Below the pieces are notes generated by a model, which worked only from the letters and a program-made list of their open reading frames with translations, was not told the DNA's origin and did not search any database. DNA of 64,000 bases, from the NCBI RefSeq assembly GCF_019320115.1, contig NC_089597.1, positions 121,940,951 through 122,004,950 of the forward strand, given 5' to 3'. Of the stretch, positions 11,216 through 21,317 are shown piece after piece. A program made the translations under genes and the position numbers. Origin of the DNA: Miscanthus floridulus. Lineage: Eukaryota; Streptophyta; Magnoliopsida; Poales; Poaceae. Position 1 is the stretch's first letter; the number at the start of each line of letters is the position of its first letter.

Positions 11216-11530
11216 TCTTTTTTAGAATTACACAGTACAATGTTGACGCCCATAACACGTATGCACATTCATCCCTATGAATACACATACGTAAACACTG
11301 CCCCTATGAGCACCTCCGAAGGACGGAGCCGACAGATTTTGAGATTAACGAAGTCACCATAGGCACCTCGCTGTCGACGGAGACGTTGCCTACCATTGAA
11401 AGTATAGCGTCGTTAAATCCTAGAATAAATGCAGGAAAATGCAAGCACCCGTGCCAAAGTCGAGGACTTGAATCCGTGTGAACAGGTTCTACCACAAGAA
11501 ACCCAACCAACTGATCTATGATCAGGCGCC
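11216..11530 (-). mobile_element. tRNA-derived SINE (minus orientation)
   Basis: On the minus strand the element has a box A-like GATCAGTTGGTTGGG (11502-11516) and a box B-like GGATTCAAGTCC (11464-11475), the internal RNA polymerase III promoter of tRNA-derived SINEs. It ends in an A-rich tail (the T-run near 11216). It is flanked by CAAATAGGAAAGATT (11201-11215) and CAAATATGAAAGATT (11531-11545), a 15-bp target duplication with one mismatch. The body resembles the Au-type SINE family of grasses from memory. Confidence 0.75.
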
Positions 11531-11545
11531 CAAATATGAAAGATT

Positions 11546-11754
11546 CTAATAATAGTCTTGTGGTCAAAGATTTTCTGGTTTACAAATTCAGGCGCTAGCA
11601 TACGAATGCTGCTCGCATAGGGAGCGAGCGAACGTCTAGCGCATCGGGCTCGTGAGCAAGTGCACCAGAAGTGGCGCTCGCGCCACTCCGGACGTCGCCC
11701 ACGCCGCCCCGAACGTCGTCACTATCGCCAGCCGCTTTCCACACATATTCCATG
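11546..11754. other. No gene seen
   Basis: Spacer between the SINE and the motif array. It contains a GC-rich stretch with small inverted repeats around GCATAGGGAGCGAGCG but no convincing frame. Confidence 0.4.
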
Positions 11755-12180
11755 TGCAACACCCGATTTACTTTTGAAATATCCAGATGCAACAGCTGCA
11801 ACATAAAAAAAGACAGATGAAACACTTGAAACAAGCGTCTGAAACACTTGTGAAAACACTTGAAAAACATTTGAAAACCATATGAAACACTTGCAAACAT
11901 ACGTATGAAACACCTGAAAATACTTGAAACATATGCTTGCAACATGCATGTATATGCAGCATCCATATCCACTTTTTGCAACATCTAGATAAACCGATTG
12001 CAACATTCGTCTGGAACAGATGAAACATTTGGAATATACACTTAAAATATACGTGTATAGCAATTACAACATGTGCAGCATCTCGATCTACTTTTGCAAC
12101 ATCGATATACAACGCTTGCAACATATCTCTCAAACTTCTAAAACATTTTGAATTGTATATTGCAACATGCACGTATCCCG
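11755..12180. repeat. Degenerate GCAACAT / TGAAACACTTG motif array
   Basis: Variants of GCAACAT and (T)GAAACACTTGCAA recur roughly every 15-30 bases for over 400 bases in one orientation. Such clustered short motifs are typical of the subterminal regions of plant DNA transposons, where transposase binds. The family cannot be named because no terminal inverted repeat is paired. The array runs directly into duplication copy 1. Confidence 0.6.
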
Positions 12181-12200
12181 GTGCGGCCTCCTCCGTCATC

Positions 12201-13837
12201 TTCAACGGGGCGCCGGCACGCCGCAGGCGTAGTAGGAGGCGAGGCCAGAGGGCTTCCGCGCCATGGCCCGGCGCTTCTCCTTGCGTTGGCGGTGCCTGTC
12301 AGCGTCACCGGGGGCGAGGCGGCAGTGCGGAATAGGAACAGGAGCAGCAGGTTGGGTGGCGGAGCAGGAGCAGCACACGAAACAGGAGGAGCGGCAGGTG
12401 TGGCACGCGGAATAGGAGCGGGAGGAGCGGGGCGGGTTGCGAAGCAAGGCGAGCAGCAGGGTCAACGGACAAAATGGATGCAGAAGGTTTATTAGGCTGG
12501 GATGTAGGCCTATGAAGGAGCGTCTGAACGGGACAGACGTCCTGCGTACAACATTTCCGTTACAAGTTTGAAGGATAAAATCAAACTCAGGTGGATAGAT
12601 CCATGCCAAAACATAGAGTTATCCCTTTCTCACACTGGACGGATATATTTCTATATACATCTTCAGCCATCCTCTGTCGGACGAAGATGCATCAGACGGT
12701 GTATGCCATACCGTGAATGGTTTTTGCAAAATCATACTATTTCAGTGGTACGGTGTGATCATCCTCATCTCTAAGGCCCCGTTCGTTTGACCGGGGATGA
12801 GTATCTCTACTCAATTTACAGAAGCTTTCACTGGCGTCCTAACGCCCCGACCGAACGAGCCAACGAAACGCAGCGCCGGTCGGATCGGGGTCCTTGTCCT
12901 CTGCCTTTGGTGGCGTGGTGGTCGCTTTCTGCTCTCATCAGTTTCGGCCCAGCTGCTAGCCTAGCCTACTAGCCTAGTGGTGGTAGAGCAGCACGCAGTG
13001 CGGCCGCGACGCGGCGGAGGTCCGAGGGGGAGGGGGCAACGCTTCGCGGATGCCAAGAGCTTGGCTCTGTTGCCTGTGGCCTGCGCTCGGCGCCGGGCGG
13101 GAGGGACCAGCGTGTGCGTGCGGCTGCAAGGCATCGCGTCTGGTTGGCCGCTGGTGTCCGCGCCCCGTCCCGCCATGGTTGTCTGGCAGCTGGTGCTCGT
13201 GCGGTCGTGCCAGTGTGCCATTGCCTTCTGGGGGAAAGCGACCCGTCCCGAGCAGCGGGTGGCCAGGTCCACGCACAGTCGGACAGTCCCGCGGCTCCAC
13301 AGGCAGGAAATCAGGCTCAGGAGGCACACACGACCGTGTCGCCTCCTCCATGATAGATTGGCTTGGATGCCACTGGATATACCAAGATTCCCTACCATAG
13401 GATAGGAGGGATGTATAGTACTGTGCAGTGCTACTCACTCCACCCGACCTGATGCAAAGTCAGCACTTGCCACTTGGTGTATGGATGATGATGGTTCACA
13501 GGATCAGGTGTGCTCGCCTGTCACGTGATCCTGCACGCTGTCCAGCGTCCACACACGACACGCTCGCAATATTTGCCACGACGTACGCTCGCTCCAGCAA
13601 TCACTTCCAGGCCAGCGGCTGCGGCTACCAGACCTGCCTCCTGATACAGGCGATGGACGGCCTCCCGGCCGCTTGCAGGGCTAGATTTGGAGGGTCTCCC
13701 GGCCGGTACACGACGGCGATGGACGGGGCCTGGTGAGTGGTGTGGTTTGGCAGCGGCGGCGGCGACCCCGCCCTGCCTCAGCCGCCGCCCGTAGTGTAGT
13801 GACAGTGTAGAGCGTGACTGAGGAGGAGTGACCTCGA
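12201..13837. repeat. Large direct duplication, copy 1
   Basis: From TTCAACGGGGCGCCGG to GAGTGACCTCGA this stretch matches 14750-16685 nearly base for base in the same orientation. Copy 1 lacks the two insertions found in copy 2 and so preserves their empty sites. It has about 34 extra bases near 13665-13700 between CTCCCGGCCG repeats, which copy 2 appears to have lost. The GC-rich parts are open on both strands but give no known protein. It is probably transposon DNA of an unidentified class. Confidence 0.85.
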
Positions 13838-14064
13838 TTTTAATGACTTCATGAAGTTTCATCAAATATTTATATTTCTAGTGAAGTTGTTTATGTTACT
13901 AGTGTGTGATATGTCTGTTAATATTACTTTGAATATATACATGTGCTTTCATAATGTGTTCGTATTGCATAACAAGTAATTCAAATTTTGCAATGCTACG
14001 TAATGTTAATTTGAATTTTATTAATTTGAATACTCTAACGCTTTGTTTATCAATTTGTAATAGG

Positions 14065-14754
14065 ATGGACCCTCCCACGCAGCACCCGTTGTACCCCATT
14101 CTTGAGTTGGAATACGACGACCAGCACCGAGCACACATCGTGAGTGACAACGACGTAGAGGTGGCCTTACCTACTTTGAGGCCCCACACGCACACCAGGG
14201 CGCACCAGTGGGACGAGCGTTATGCGCCGTACATTCAGCGTGCTGGCTTCCTCGAGCTTATCCGTGTTGTCAACTACAGTCTTCCGCCCCTTGACCCAGC
14301 ACTACTTACTGCAGCTGTAGACAGGTGCGAGTGCATTCTTTGTACGTAAACTTTCTTATAACAAATTTGAGACAACTAACAATCGTTCTATTCTTATAAC
14401 AGGTGGAGGCCTAAGACCCACATGTTCCACCTACCTTGTGGCGAGATGACCTTGACCATGCAGGACGTGAAGGCTATTTTAGGCCTTCGGTTGGGGGGCT
14501 TCCAGTGACAGGGATAGTTGACAACGATCACTGGAGGGAGCTGGTGGCTCAGTTTACTGGCTTTCTTTCACCGGATGACGTGTCTTCCAAGAAAAATAAG
14601 TAAGTAATTCAAGCCTATTTAATACTTGCATTGCTTTCCTGTAGCCATTGTGTCTCATTTTCTTTGGTCAATTTCAGAAAAAGTTCCGGTGTTTCAATGT
14701 CTTGGATCACAGAGCGCTTTGATTACTTGGACTCACAGGCTGAAGAGGCTTCAT
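14065..14754 (+). pseudogene. PMD (plant mobile domain) gene fragment, MAIN-like
   Basis: Three exons with proper splice sites can be joined: 14065-14324, 14403-14599 and 14678-14754. The product begins MDPPTQHPLYPILELEYDD and contains YAPYIQRAGFLELIR, then WRPKTHMFHLPCGEMTLTM and DVKAILGLRLGG, followed by PVTG. This is the start of the plant mobile domain found in MAIN-like proteins and in many transposons. A G-run at 14493-14498 has lost one base relative to the expected GLPVTG, so the frame shifts. Exon 3 is cut at the left edge of duplication copy 2, removing the rest of the domain. Because the introns are kept, it was copied as DNA, not as RNA. It is non-functional. Confidence 0.8.
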
Positions 14755-15453
14755 CGGGGCGCCGGCACGCCGCAGGCGTAGTAGGAGGCGAGGCCAGAGG
14801 GCTTCCGCGCCATGGCCCGGCGCTTCTCCTTGCGTTGGCGGCGCCTGTTAGCGTCATCGGGGGCGAGGCGGCAGCGCGGAACAAGAACAGGAGCAGCAAG
14901 TTGGGCGGCGGAGCAGGAGCGGCACACGGAACAGGAGCAGCGGCAGGTGTGGCACGCGGAATAGGAGCGGGGCGGGTTGTCGAGCAAGGCGAGCAGCAGG
15001 GTCAACAGACAAAATGGATGCAGAAGGTTTATTAGGCTGGGACGTAGGCCTATGAGGGAGCGTCCGAACGGGACAGACGTCCTGCGTTACAAGTTTGAAG
15101 GATAAAATCAAACTCAGGCGGATAGATCCATGCCAAAACATAGAGTTATCCCTTTCTCACACTGGACGGATATATTTCTATATACATCTTCAGCCATCCT
15201 CTGTCGGACGAAGATGCATGACGGTGTATACCATATCGTGAATGGTTTTTGCAAAATCATACTATTTTAGTGGTACGGTGTGATCATCCTCATCTCTAAG
15301 GCCCCGTTCGTTTGACCGGGAATGAGTATCTCTACTCAATTTACAGAAGCTTTCACTAGGGTCCTAACGCCCCGATCGAACGAGCCAACGAAATGCAGCG
15401 CCGGTCGGATTGGGGTTCTTGTCCTCTGCCTTTGGTGGCGTGGTGGTCGCTTT

Positions 15454-15574
15454 GGGCCTGTTCGCTTGGACGAATTTGGAGGAATCTGGATGAAGCCGGA
15501 GGAATTTGTGTGTGAGTGAACAGTGATTTCAGTCTCAAACGATGAAATCCGGCTGAATTCTTCAAACAGTGAAA
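15454..15574. mobile_element. Short insertion, probable degraded MITE
   Basis: Comparison with copy 1 (GTCGCTTTCTGCTC) shows about 121 bases inserted after CGCTTT. It starts GGGCCTGTTCGCTTGG, the usual grass Tourist/PIF start, but the right end (AACAGTGAAA) lacks the matching CGAACAGGCCC, so the right terminus looks truncated. Two or three T bases may be duplicated. Confidence 0.6.
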
Positions 15575-16139
15575 TTCTGCTCTCATCAGTTTCGGCCCGG
15601 CTGCTAGCCTAGCCTACTAGCCTAGCGGTGGTAGAGCAGCACGCAGTGCGGCCGCGACGCGGCGGAGGTCCGAGGGGGAGGGGGCAACGCTTCGCGGATG
15701 CCAAGAGCTCGGCTCTGTTGCCTGTGGCCTGTGCTCGGCGCCGGGCGGGAGGGACCAGCGTGTGCGTGCGGCTGCAAGGCATCGCGTCTGGTTGGCCGTT
15801 GGTGTCCGCGCCCCGTCCCGCCATGGTTGTCTGGCTGCTGGTGCTCGTGCCAGTGTGCCATTGCCGTTTGGGGGAAAGCGACCCGTCCCGAGAAGCGGGT
15901 GGCCAGGTCCACGCACAGTCGGACAGTCCCGCGGCTCCACAGGCAGGAAATCAGGCTCAGGAGGCACACACGACCGTGTCGCCTCCTTCATGATAGATTG
16001 GCTTGGATGCCACTGGATATACCAAGATACCCTACCATAGGATAGGAGGGATGTATAGTACTGTGCAGTGCTACTCACTCCACCCGACCTGATGCAACTT
16101 GCCACTTGGTGTATGGATGATGATGGTTCACAGGATCAG

Positions 16140-16381
16140 GGCCATGTTCAGTTGCACCCAAAATACCAAATTTTTTAAGATTTTTCGTCACATCGAATCT
16201 TTTAACGCATGCATGAAACATTAAATATAAATAAAAAATAAAACTAATTACACAGTTTAGACGAAATTCACGAGACGAATCTTTTAAGCCTAATTAGACT
16301 ATGATTGGACACTAATTGACAAATAACAACGAAAACGCTATAGTAGCGTTTTGCCAAAAATTTTGGCATCCAAACGGTGCC
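16140..16381. mobile_element. PIF/Harbinger-like MITE with CAG target duplication
   Basis: The empty site in copy 1 (GATCAGGTGTG) shows that a 242-bp element beginning GGCCATGTTCAGTTG and ending CCAAACGGTGCC was inserted with a CAG duplication (16137-16139 and 16382-16384). The internal sequence (CGTCACATCGAATC, GAGACGAATCTTTTAAGCC) is shared with the element at 20621-20863, in opposite orientation. Confidence 0.85.
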
Positions 16382-16685
16382 CAGGTGTGCTCGCCTGTCA
16401 CGTGATCCTGCACGCTGTCCAGCGTCCACACACGACACGCTCGCAATATTTGCCACGACGTACGCTCGCTCCAGCAATCACTCTGCCGATTCCAGGCCAG
16501 CGGCTGCGGCTACCAGACCTGCCTCCTGATACAGGCGATGGACGGTCTCCCGGCCGGTACACGACGGCGATGGACGGGGCCTGGTGAGTGGTGTGGTTTG
16601 GCGGCGGCGGCGACCCCGCCCTGCCTCAGCCGCCGCCCGTAGTGTAGTGACAGTGTAGAGCGTGACTGAGGAGGAGTGACCTCGA

Positions 16686-17155
16686 CGTGCTCCCGCGATA
16701 TGCCGCCGCATATTCCATTCTGCATCTTCCTATCCTAGCTCCCGGCGTCCCGTCCCGGTCCCGCGGACGAGGGTAAAAAGACCCTGACGTGACGTCGAAA
16801 GGAGACGGCGGCCGGCGACAAGGACGCGGCTGCATACATACGATACGATGCACGCATTTGCGTTCACCTGACGACGTCACGTCACCGAGAACAAAAATGC
16901 CAACTTGCCGGTCTCAGCTGGCCTGGCCCTGGCCCTGGCCCGGCGGCCTCCAGGAGTCCAGGTGATGAACGGACGTTTTGTGACCAAATCTGGCCCCGTT
17001 AGTCGTTACCATTATTCGAGAACAAATTACCAAGGAGAGAACGCACGCACGCACTTCATCACTTCTCACCTTCTTTTCTTCACCAGAACAACAAACCAAA
17101 TGGCAAAAATGTCATTTTGCGTGTTCGGCTGAACTGGTTTGTCCTTTAAGGCCAA
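16686..17155. other. No gene seen
   Basis: Mostly GC-rich spacer. It contains a small tandem CTGGCCCTGGCC run near 16920-16940 and short purine-rich stretches. No coding frame is supported. Confidence 0.4.
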
Positions 17156-17281
17156 GGCCCTGTTCGTTTATAATCTGTCTTTTTCAGCTTGTTTTTTTTT
17201 AACCGAAACAGTATTTTTCTCTCACAATAAATTAGCCGGAACAGTGTTCCGGCTTGTTTTTTCAGCGAAGCGAACGGGGCC
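17156..17281. mobile_element. Tourist-like MITE with CAA target duplication
   Basis: It starts GGCCCTGTTCGTTT and ends GAAGCGAACGGGGCC, with CAA on both sides (17153-17155 and 17282-17284). The 126-bp element is non-coding. An internal GCCGGAACAGTGTTCCGGC palindrome is visible. Confidence 0.8.
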
Positions 17282-17284
17282 CAA

Positions 17285-17876
17285 CTTCAATGGAGATTTC
17301 ATGGGTATTAAATACGCTGACATGACATGTGTTAATGAAGAGAGACGATAAAAGTTTCATGAGAGTAGAGAGAGTTTTATGAAGATAAAACTCTTCTGCA
17401 CTGTTTTTCAAAATATGAGTGTGTTAGAAACTAGGACTTAAATTAGTATTGAGACTGCCTTACTGGATCTGCATCAGCCAATCCTAGACCGAGGTAGGGA
17501 ATCCACCGCTCAGCAAGTAGGACGACGAAGAGCCCCTGCGCGTCGTTTTCTTTCTTTCTGTGACCAATGAGCAAGTGGATCGGTCCATGATGATGGGGCC
17601 AGGACAAAATCCAATAGAAATTTAGCTACTTACTGGCGTCCGCAATGGTGTTAGCTACGTAGCTAGCATACGTGAAGGTGATAGATAAAACTAAAGATTA
17701 TTTTATATATTCTTATTTTTCTACGTACTATTGAACCTACATGTCCCTCTCAAATTATTGGACTACGTGAAATAGATCAGTTATTTGTTCGTAGCCAGTG
17801 ACTACTCTCTCTTCTACTTTTTCTCTATCCACGTCAGAATAGCTAGCCAAATAGCTAGTTGTTGGGGACGCCATAA
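17285..17876. other. No gene seen
   Basis: AT-rich spacer with short repeats such as AGCTAGC/TAGCTA clusters near 17650-17870. No protein or RNA gene is recognised. Confidence 0.4.
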
Positions 17877-18159
17877 GGGGTGTTTTGTTTCCCCTGCTAA
17901 ACTTTAGTCAGCTAAATCTAGTCTCATTTAGTTATTTTTCACCTAAACACTATGACTAAATGGGACTAAATGGCTTTAGCCAACTAGTCACCAGGATGTT
18001 GCTAAATGGGACTAAACCTCACCTTTAGTCCCATTTGGTCACTTTAGAGCCAAATACCTTGACTAAAAGGGACTAAAAAACCTCTTTTAGTCATCCAAAC
18101 CAAATATCATGTGACTAAAGTTTACTCTATGGTTTAGCGAGGAGAAACCAAATAGGGCC
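17877..18159. mobile_element. Tourist-like MITE with TAA target duplication
   Basis: The element begins GGGGTGTTTTGTTTCCCC and ends GGAGAAACCAAATAGGGCC; after complementing, both ends read G(G)(G/C)(C)TRTTTKGTTT. TAA flanks it at 17874-17876 and 18160-18162. Internal TTTAGTC/GACTAAA motifs alternate in both orientations. Confidence 0.85.
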
Positions 18160-18343
18160 TAATATAATGAAAGTAATAAAGAGTGTGCACAAGAAGCTGC
18201 TGACGCATGGATGCACCTTTACACAAAAAAATAGTGTAAAGTCCACAAGAAACTATGTGCCGGAAAGGACTTGCGCCTTTTGTCGGCTTGGCCACTCTTG
18301 GATAATGGATGGCGCTAGTCGTTGTAGAGACGGAGTGAGCAAC

Positions 18344-18415
18344 GAACAGGGTTTGGAAAAACCAAATAAGGTGAACAGGGTTTGGAAAAACCAAATAAGG
18401 CGAACAGGGTTTGGA
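18344..18415. repeat. 29-bp tandem repeat, about 2.4 copies
   Basis: The unit GAACAGGGTTTGGAAAAACC plus AAATAAGGY is repeated with a period of 29 bases. GTTTGGAAAAACCAAA is itself nearly palindromic, so each unit can form a small hairpin. Confidence 0.85.
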
Positions 18416-19637
18416 CGATTGTGTGTCTTAATAGGCCTACATTCTATCGTGGCATAGACTTCTCCAATAAAATTTAGACTTCATTAATTTTTAAATCGAA
18501 TCTCCAAGCTTTTCTAAACCAATTTTATTCTCAATGGGATTTTCAAAGGAGTTCCATTCTCATTTAATGCTGTGACACATTAGCAAATTTACTGAGTTGA
18601 CAGGTTAATTATGAAGAGAGAGGTAGAGAGAGTTTTTATCTACATGAAACGCGCTTGTCACAGTTACCAACACAAAAGCTGATATGACAGTCTTGGTAAC
18701 TATGTGATGAAACTCTCCATAAAGACCGGCCTTGAAAGGGTTGTGCTCATAAATGCCCAAACACATTAAAAGAAATCCATTTTCCACCGGATGAACAATT
18801 TCCACGATCAGATTGCATACATACAAATCGAAGAGGCTTGAGCCAAGAGAAACCACTTTTACATGGGAGGGACCCTATCGGGGTGTTGATAGGATACAAT
18901 TTAAAAAATCCAACTTTACCAATTAAACTTTGTCTTATATCAAACTTGTCTTACTTTAACTAAGGTGGTAGAAATTAGTTTTATTTAATTCCCCAAGAAA
19001 ATGTTCTTGTTGCTGCATCTATTTATTTGACCTTGCATGAAGTTAACATAATTTTTTTCCATAAAACTATCAAAATTAGAGAAATTTGACTTAAGACAAA
19101 GCTACACGGACCTATATATAATTTGAAACAAAGCAAGTGCATGCAATTCACAAATATAACAATAATTTGCGATATTCTCCAAGAGTTTGATTGTTTTTTT
19201 GCTACAGGCTACAACATCCTATAATTAATATTGCCCTTGATGGATTCATAGTTTGCGTATGCATTTCCTTTGGCCTCTTCTTCTTGCACATTTGGGGTTT
19301 GTGAGTCATCCTAGACCTACACAAACGCAAATCTAGTACTCCTAGCCAATAGTATTAGTCAATAGTCATGAACCCACTGACCCCTCTTATCCATTCTTGT
19401 CTGCAATGGTTGCACTAATCACCAATTACTGTCCTTAAAAAAATCACCAATTATTGAATCCACCATGCAGTATTCCACGAGGCACTTTTCGCCTGTCACC
19501 ACCGTGAGCTTTTGCTAATGACGATTCTTCCAAAGGATTATCGCTCATGAATTAAAAAAAAAACTCATGATTCTTTGGTGCCCATGCTTGTCCTCTCGGT
19601 TGCATCAGAGGCTGCGTAGATTCCATCTATCTCTCAT
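18416..19637. other. No gene seen
   Basis: AT-rich sequence of 1.2 kb without recognisable coding content, element ends or RNA genes. Confidence 0.4.
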
Positions 19638-19949
19638 TTGTTTACTATCTTCGAATGCATATGTCAGGCACACTACTACCAGGATTAGTTCAATAATGTC
19701 ATGTCTTTTGAAAAGGGCAATGCATTAGCATTACCTAATCTCTGAAGATGTTCGCATCCACTGGGACTGAGGGACGATGTACGTTTATTATTGTTTACTA
19801 TCTTCGAATGCTTATGTCAGGCACACTACTACCAGGATTAGTTCAATAATGTCATGTCTTTTGAAAAGGGCAATGCATTAGCATTACCTAATCTCTGAAG
19901 ATGTTCGCATCCACTGGGACTGAGGGACGATGTACGTTTATTATTGTCA
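19638..19949. repeat. 153-bp tandem duplication
   Basis: The sequence from TGTTTACTATCTTCGAATGC to CGATGTACGTTTATTAT occurs twice in a row with period 153. Only one difference is obvious (GCATATG versus GCTTATG), so the duplication is recent. Confidence 0.9.
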
Positions 19950-19998
19950 GCGATGTTGTTCATGAAATGAGAGCCTTGGTACTTGGTAGAACGTCTTA

Positions 19999-20216
19999 GG
20001 CCCTATTTAGATCCATCCAACTAAAGTTTAGCTAGCTAAATTCTAAAGCTAAACTTTAGCTAGCTAAAAATTTTCCTAGCTAATCTTTAGCCAGCGTGTT
20101 TGATCCTACAGCTAATAGACTCAACTAAACTTTAGCTGAGTTTAGCTAGATTGAAATAGCTAAGCTCAACTAAAATTTAGTTGGTCTTTTAGGTAGGGCC
20201 GTTTGGATCCAAACAG
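19999..20216. mobile_element. MITE with TTTAGCTAGC-type repeats
   Basis: It starts GGCCCTATTTAGATCCA and ends TGGATCCAAACAGGC, an inverted pair. The interior consists of AACTAAAGTTTAGCTAGC and its complement. The target duplication is not clear. Confidence 0.65.
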
Positions 20217-20620
20217 GCGGTGAAAAAGGTAACAAAATAAATCTAAAAAAGAAACTAAATCATTTCTATTTTTGGCACCGGCTGCAACAAATTTATTTGT
20301 CACACCGCCAGCTTTCAATCATTCAGGGTTAACTTACTTAAAAGTTTGGTTAAAATAAACTTACTTAAAAGTTAAGGCCTAACAGCTCCGACTCTAACTC
20401 CGCGCTCCGATAATCAAAATCAATAAAACGTGGCTCCACCGTCTCCACGTTGATTTAGAAGGGGTGAAAGAAAAACAGCTTTTCTGAACGGTAGCGTTAC
20501 CGTACTCGGATCAGAACTCAGAAGGCTTTAGTTCATGGCAAATCCACCCAACTTTGTTGTTGCCACTCCTGGATTGTCGCACATGATTTGCAATAGAACA
20601 AATATTATCGTTTCAAGATG
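20217..20620. other. No gene seen
   Basis: About 400 bases of spacer upstream of the PHR1-like gene. No element ends or coding frame. Confidence 0.4.
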
Positions 20621-20863
20621 GGCCCAGTTTAGATCCGAAAAATTTGGCAAAATAAGCACGGTAGTGTTTTCGTTGTTATTTGACAATTAGTGTCCAATCA
20701 TAGTCTAATTAGGCTTAAAAGATTCGTCTCGTGGATTTCGTCTAAACTGTGTAATTAGTTTTATTTTTTATTTATATTTAATGCTTCATGCATGCATTTT
20801 CGTATTTGATGTGACGAGAAATCTTAAAAAATTTAGCGTTTTGGGAGGGAACTAAACAGGGCC
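20621..20863. mobile_element. PIF/Harbinger-like MITE in the PHR1-like gene promoter
   Basis: It starts GGCCCAGTTTAGATCC and ends GAACTAAACAGGGCC with ATG on both sides (20618-20620 and 20864-20866). The interior is the complement of the family member at 16140-16381 (AGGCTTAAAAGATTCGTCTC). It ends about 170 bases upstream of the likely TATA box of the MYB-CC gene. Confidence 0.85.
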
Positions 20864-21030
20864 ATGGCAACATAATCATTACAGAAAAACACAGAGCAAT
20901 TAATGTAAAAAAAAAACAGAGCAAGCATGGCTGGTGACAGCATTGACGCATACCGAAAATGGGCTGGCAGAAAATTTACTGCAAATGGTTGGTGGGAACT
21001 GACGTCTCTTGTGCGCCTTCAATCTCAGGG

Positions 21031-21040
21031 TTTATATATA
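21031..21040 (+). promoter_or_regulatory. Probable TATA box of the MYB-CC gene
   Basis: TTTATATATA lies about 285 bases before a good splice donor (CAG/GTGAGC at 21317/21318). Transcription would be expected to start near 21065-21070, giving a first, non-coding exon of about 250 bases. Confidence 0.5.
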
Positions 21041-21065
21041 GTAAAAAAGAAAGAAAAGAAATTCG

Positions 21066-21317
21066 GCTGATGGAGAGAAGAGAACAGATGTGGACAAATC
21101 TTGAGAGATAACCAAATCAGAAAAACGAACCAGAAATGCAGTGAGATAGGATGGCGCACACCAAGAAAGGGGGGCACCGAGCCAATGATTCGCGAGGAGA
21201 GAGATAGGATTTAGGCACTTGGATAGGAGTTGAGACTGGTGGAGTGAGAGACGATTGGCACTTGGCAGCCTCCAGATTCTGAATCTCCTGCAATCCGTCT
21301 CGTCGCTGGAGTTTCAG
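21066..21317 (+). other. Probable 5'UTR exon of the MYB-CC gene
   Basis: The exon ends at GAGTTTCAG/GTGAGC, a near-consensus donor. A 1.1-kb intron would then reach the acceptor TGTGCAG (or GCAG four bases later) at 22462-22466, just before the coding exon. The 5' end is inferred from the TATA position only. Confidence 0.45.

Larger units (their letters stand above)
14750..16685. repeat. Large direct duplication, copy 2 (with two insertions)
   Basis: Same sequence and orientation as 12201-13837. It differs by insertions at 15454-15574 and 16140-16381, by small deletions (for example the missing block near 16540), and by scattered substitutions. The left edge falls inside PMD exon 3. The right edge (GACCTCGA) is followed by unrelated sequence. 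Confidence 0.85.

Noticed and set aside
11464..11516. A tRNA gene on the minus strand
   Set aside because: Box A and B are present but no cloverleaf can be closed, and the unit has SINE tail and target duplication.
12977..13865. Several 100-150 codon frames on both strands, repeated at 15609-16105
   Set aside because: They occur in both copies of a repeat, overlap each other in all frames, and have Arg/Pro/Ala-rich composition without any known domain.
12201..16685. The two 1.6-kb repeats as LTRs of an element with a PMD interior
   Set aside because: They lack TG/CA ends, primer site and polypurine tract, and PMD retains introns.
18344..18415. CRISPR-like repeat
   Set aside because: The 29-bp units are contiguous without spacers, in plant nuclear DNA; this is a simple tandem repeat.
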